Source: Triparma columacea (lineage: Eukaryota; Sar; Bolidophyceae; Parmales; Triparmaceae). Taken from it: DNA of 35,379 bases. The stretch spans positions 1-35,379 of the forward strand of contig BRYA01000252.1 of assembly GCA_030267965.1 (NCBI GenBank). The letters run 5' to 3'. This document shows positions 33,597-35,379 of the stretch, in pieces. Within the stretch, counting starts at the first letter, position 1. The number at the start of each line of letters is the position of its first letter. The notes under the pieces are model-generated. The model did no database searches. It was not told where the DNA came from and saw nothing but the letters and a program-made list of their open reading frames with translations. The position numbers were made by a program, and so were the translations under genes.

Positions 33597-34962
33597 AGGC
33601 CTCAACGTCAGGCGCATCATCAACGAGCCCACCGCCGCCGCCCTCGCCTACGGACTCCACAACGCCGACGAGGAGAAGGCTGGAAAGGAGAAGACCGACA
33701 AGTCCAACGTCGTCATCTTTGACCTCGGAGGAGGAACCTTTGATGTCACCTGCCTCACCATGAACGGGGGAGTCTTTGAGGTCAAGGCCACCGGGGGAGA
33801 CACCCACCTCGGAGGGGAGGACTTCGACAACCTCGTCGTCGAGTGGTGCAAGACCCAGATCCTGGAGAAGCACGGAAAGGAGAAGGCAGCTCTCTTTGAC
33901 AAGTCCAACCGCGCCATGTCCCGCCTACGCAGGGCTTGCGAGACAGCCAAGCGCGCACTCTCCTCAGGCACTACCACCAACATCGAGGTCGACTCCCTCG
34001 TCGAGGACGTCGACTTCAACGTGGCCCTATCCAGGGCGAAGTTTGAGGAGCTTAATGCCAAGCTCTTCCAGGACTGCCTCGACACCGTCACCGCAGTCCT
34101 CAAGGACGCCGGGGTCAAGAACTCAGAGGTCACTGACATCGTCCTCGTCGGAGGATCCACCCGCGTACCCATCCTCCAGACGAAGCTCGGTGAGATGTTC
34201 TCCGGACGCATCGAACTCTGCAAGTCCATCCACCCAGACGAGGCCGTCGCAATCGGCGCGGCAGTACAGGGACACATCCTTGCCACAGGAGGCAAGGGGG
34301 GAGGACAGGACCTTGGAGTTAGTACCGACCTACTACTCCTCGATGTCACTCCGCTGAGTCTGGGGATTGAACTTGAGGGTAGAGTCATGTCTACACTCAT
34401 CAAGAGGAACACCGCAATCCCATGCAAGAAGACACGCACCTACTCCACTGTCGACGACTGGCAGACGGAGATTGATGTTGTTGTTTACGAGGGTGAGAGG
34501 CCGCACATTGACGGAAACAACAAACTCGGATCTTTCGTTATCTCTGGTGTACAGAAGGCAAGAGCGGGGGAACCGAAGGTCGATGTTACTTTCAGTCTGG
34601 ACGCGAACGGTATCCTGGTTGTGTCGGCGGAAGATCAGGTCACCGGGGCTAAGGCAAACGCTGAAATCAAGGCTGAAGCAGGGAGGTTGACGAAGGAGGA
34701 AGTCGATAAGATGATCGCAGACTCCGAGAAGTACAAGGAGGCCGATGAAGAGCTCGCAAAGAAGCTGGAACTTAAGAGTTTGTTGGAGGAAGCTATCTTT
34801 GAATGCAACAGCCTGGCGAAGGAGAAGAAGGATGAGGCGGGGGTGAGGGAAATTGAGAATATGATGGACTGGCTGGAGCTGGATAGCGATCAGGCGAACT
34901 ATGAGGATATGAAAAAGAAAGCTATTAGTCTAGAGGATAAGTGGGGAGTCAGGATCATCTAA
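33076..34962 (+). CDS. HSP70 molecular chaperone, cytosolic-like but without EEVD
   Basis: An uninterrupted ORF of 628 residues. The ATPase signatures are all present: [11 protein letters not shown] (~14-24), [12 protein letters not shown] (~212-223) and [12 protein letters not shown] (~349-360). The substrate-binding domain starts around [14 protein letters not shown] and is followed by a short helical lid ending [11 protein letters not shown]. No targeting leader precedes the ATPase domain, so it is probably cytosolic. However, the GGMP-rich tail and the C-terminal EEVD used to recruit TPR co-chaperones are missing, which makes the protein about 20-30 residues short of a typical cytosolic Hsp70. 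Codon use in the first two-thirds is strongly C-ending, as expected for a highly expressed gene. The lid region is less biased. Confidence 0.95.
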
Positions 34963-35211
34963 TTGAGATGGAAGGAAGGGACTGAGGGAGGGGGGGAGAA
35001 GAGGAAGGGAGATTATGAAGAAATCATGTGTGGGAATACGAAGGGACTTTACTCTTTTTTTTTTGGAGGGGCTTTTTAAACACACAAACGCAAGTACAAG
35101 AGGCGCTCTACATCTAATTGAAAGGAAGGGGGATTATGAAAACATGTGGTGGGATTACTAAGGGACTAGATTTTTTTGATTTTTTTCAGTGTTTTGCTTC
35201 TATTGTTTCGT
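34963..35211. repeat. Convergent 3' flank with imperfect direct repeat
   Basis: The sequence from the HSP70 stop (CTAATTGAGATGGAAGGAAGG, then GATTATGAAG..ATCATGTG..GGGAATACGAAGGGACT) recurs at about 35113-35170 with substitutions and small gaps, each followed by a T-run. The two copies are about 150 bp apart and may be duplicated 3'UTR sequence. Confidence 0.65.
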
Positions 35212-35379
35212 TCACTTCTTCTTACCCCTACCATTCTTCCCCTTCTTCCCCTTCTTGCCATTCTTCCCCGTCGCAACAACTGCTCCTTCCGCTACTCCCA
35301 CCACAGTTGCTCCCGCCGCCACTCCCTTCCCTGTCTTGGATCTTTTCTTGACCATTGCCTCACTCTCCCCCTTTTCATT
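35212..35379 (-). CDS. Lys/Gly-rich C-terminal end of an unidentified gene (partial)
   Basis: On the minus strand the frame is open from the window edge to a TGA at 35212-35214, giving 55 residues. It reads as a basic, low-complexity tail: SEAMVKKRSKTGKGVAAGA, a small Ala/Val-rich stretch, then Lys-Gly-Asn repeats ending GRGKKK. Such tails occur in nucleolar, ribosomal and membrane-anchored proteins, and no domain is visible here to decide. The Ala/Val stretch (~14 residues) is weakly hydrophobic. It is convergent with HSP70. Confidence 0.5.
   Translation of the reverse strand, partial: NEKGESEAMVKKRSKTGKGVAAGATVVGVAEGAVVATGKNGKKGKKGKNGRGKKK

Noticed and set aside
33082..34439. Two 263-residue minus-strand ORFs antisense to HSP70
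   Set aside because: Strong C-ending codon bias of the sense gene removes antisense stops. The sense frame matches HSP70 throughout.
27828..34962. GrpE and HSP70 as a functional gene cluster
   Set aside because: The GrpE has a plastid-type leader while the HSP70 has none, and unrelated genes lie between them.

Overview
The window is nuclear DNA of a eukaryote. Most genes are interrupted by short introns (about 65-230 nt) with GT(A/G)AG donors and YAG acceptors. Reading phase is preserved across every junction I joined except one, in the helicase gene. A plastid-type GrpE with a signal-peptide leader, BspA-type leucine-rich repeat (LRR) proteins, a beta-helix/Cys-rich multi-pass receptor and intact RNA-silencing-type genes suggest a photosynthetic stramenopile, perhaps a diatom relative such as Parmales/Bolidophyceae. 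That assignment is inference, not a database match.

Layout. 1-680: (CACTAA)n-rich, telomere-like or subtelomeric DNA. 681-2822 (-): multi-pass membrane protein, possibly XK-related. 3537-7847 (-): eight-exon fusion of a DEDDy 3'-5' exonuclease with a MOV10/SDE3-type RNA helicase. 8487-15754 (+): seven-exon receptor of about 2,219 residues (beta-helix, Cys-rich repeats, multi-pass membrane region, cytosolic START-like domain). 15954-20488 (-): eight-exon unconventional myosin. 20489-21813: low-complexity DNA with a perfect 35-bp foldback. 21814-23101 (-): truncated, stop-bearing copy of the myosin 5' half. 23604-24609 (+) and 25145-26002 (+): two LRR paralogues, the first broken near its start. 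26271-27600 (+): KRR1. 27828-29114 (-): probable plastid GrpE. 29387-30184 (-): five-finger C2H2 protein. 30293-31379 (+): peroxiredoxin-like protein. 31534-32508 (-): third LRR paralogue. 33076-34962 (+): HSP70. 35212-35379 (-): Lys-rich C-terminus of a gene running off the window.

Most of these are independent nuclear genes, not an operon. The most unusual material is the exonuclease-helicase fusion, the receptor with a lipid-binding-like tail, and a modular gene family. In that family LRR and zinc-finger proteins share an N-terminal/5'-leader cassette, while LRR paralogues share a nearly invariant C-terminal module. Between 21.8 and 24.7 kb lie two recently duplicated genes with early stops, so this part of the locus has been duplicating and decaying recently.
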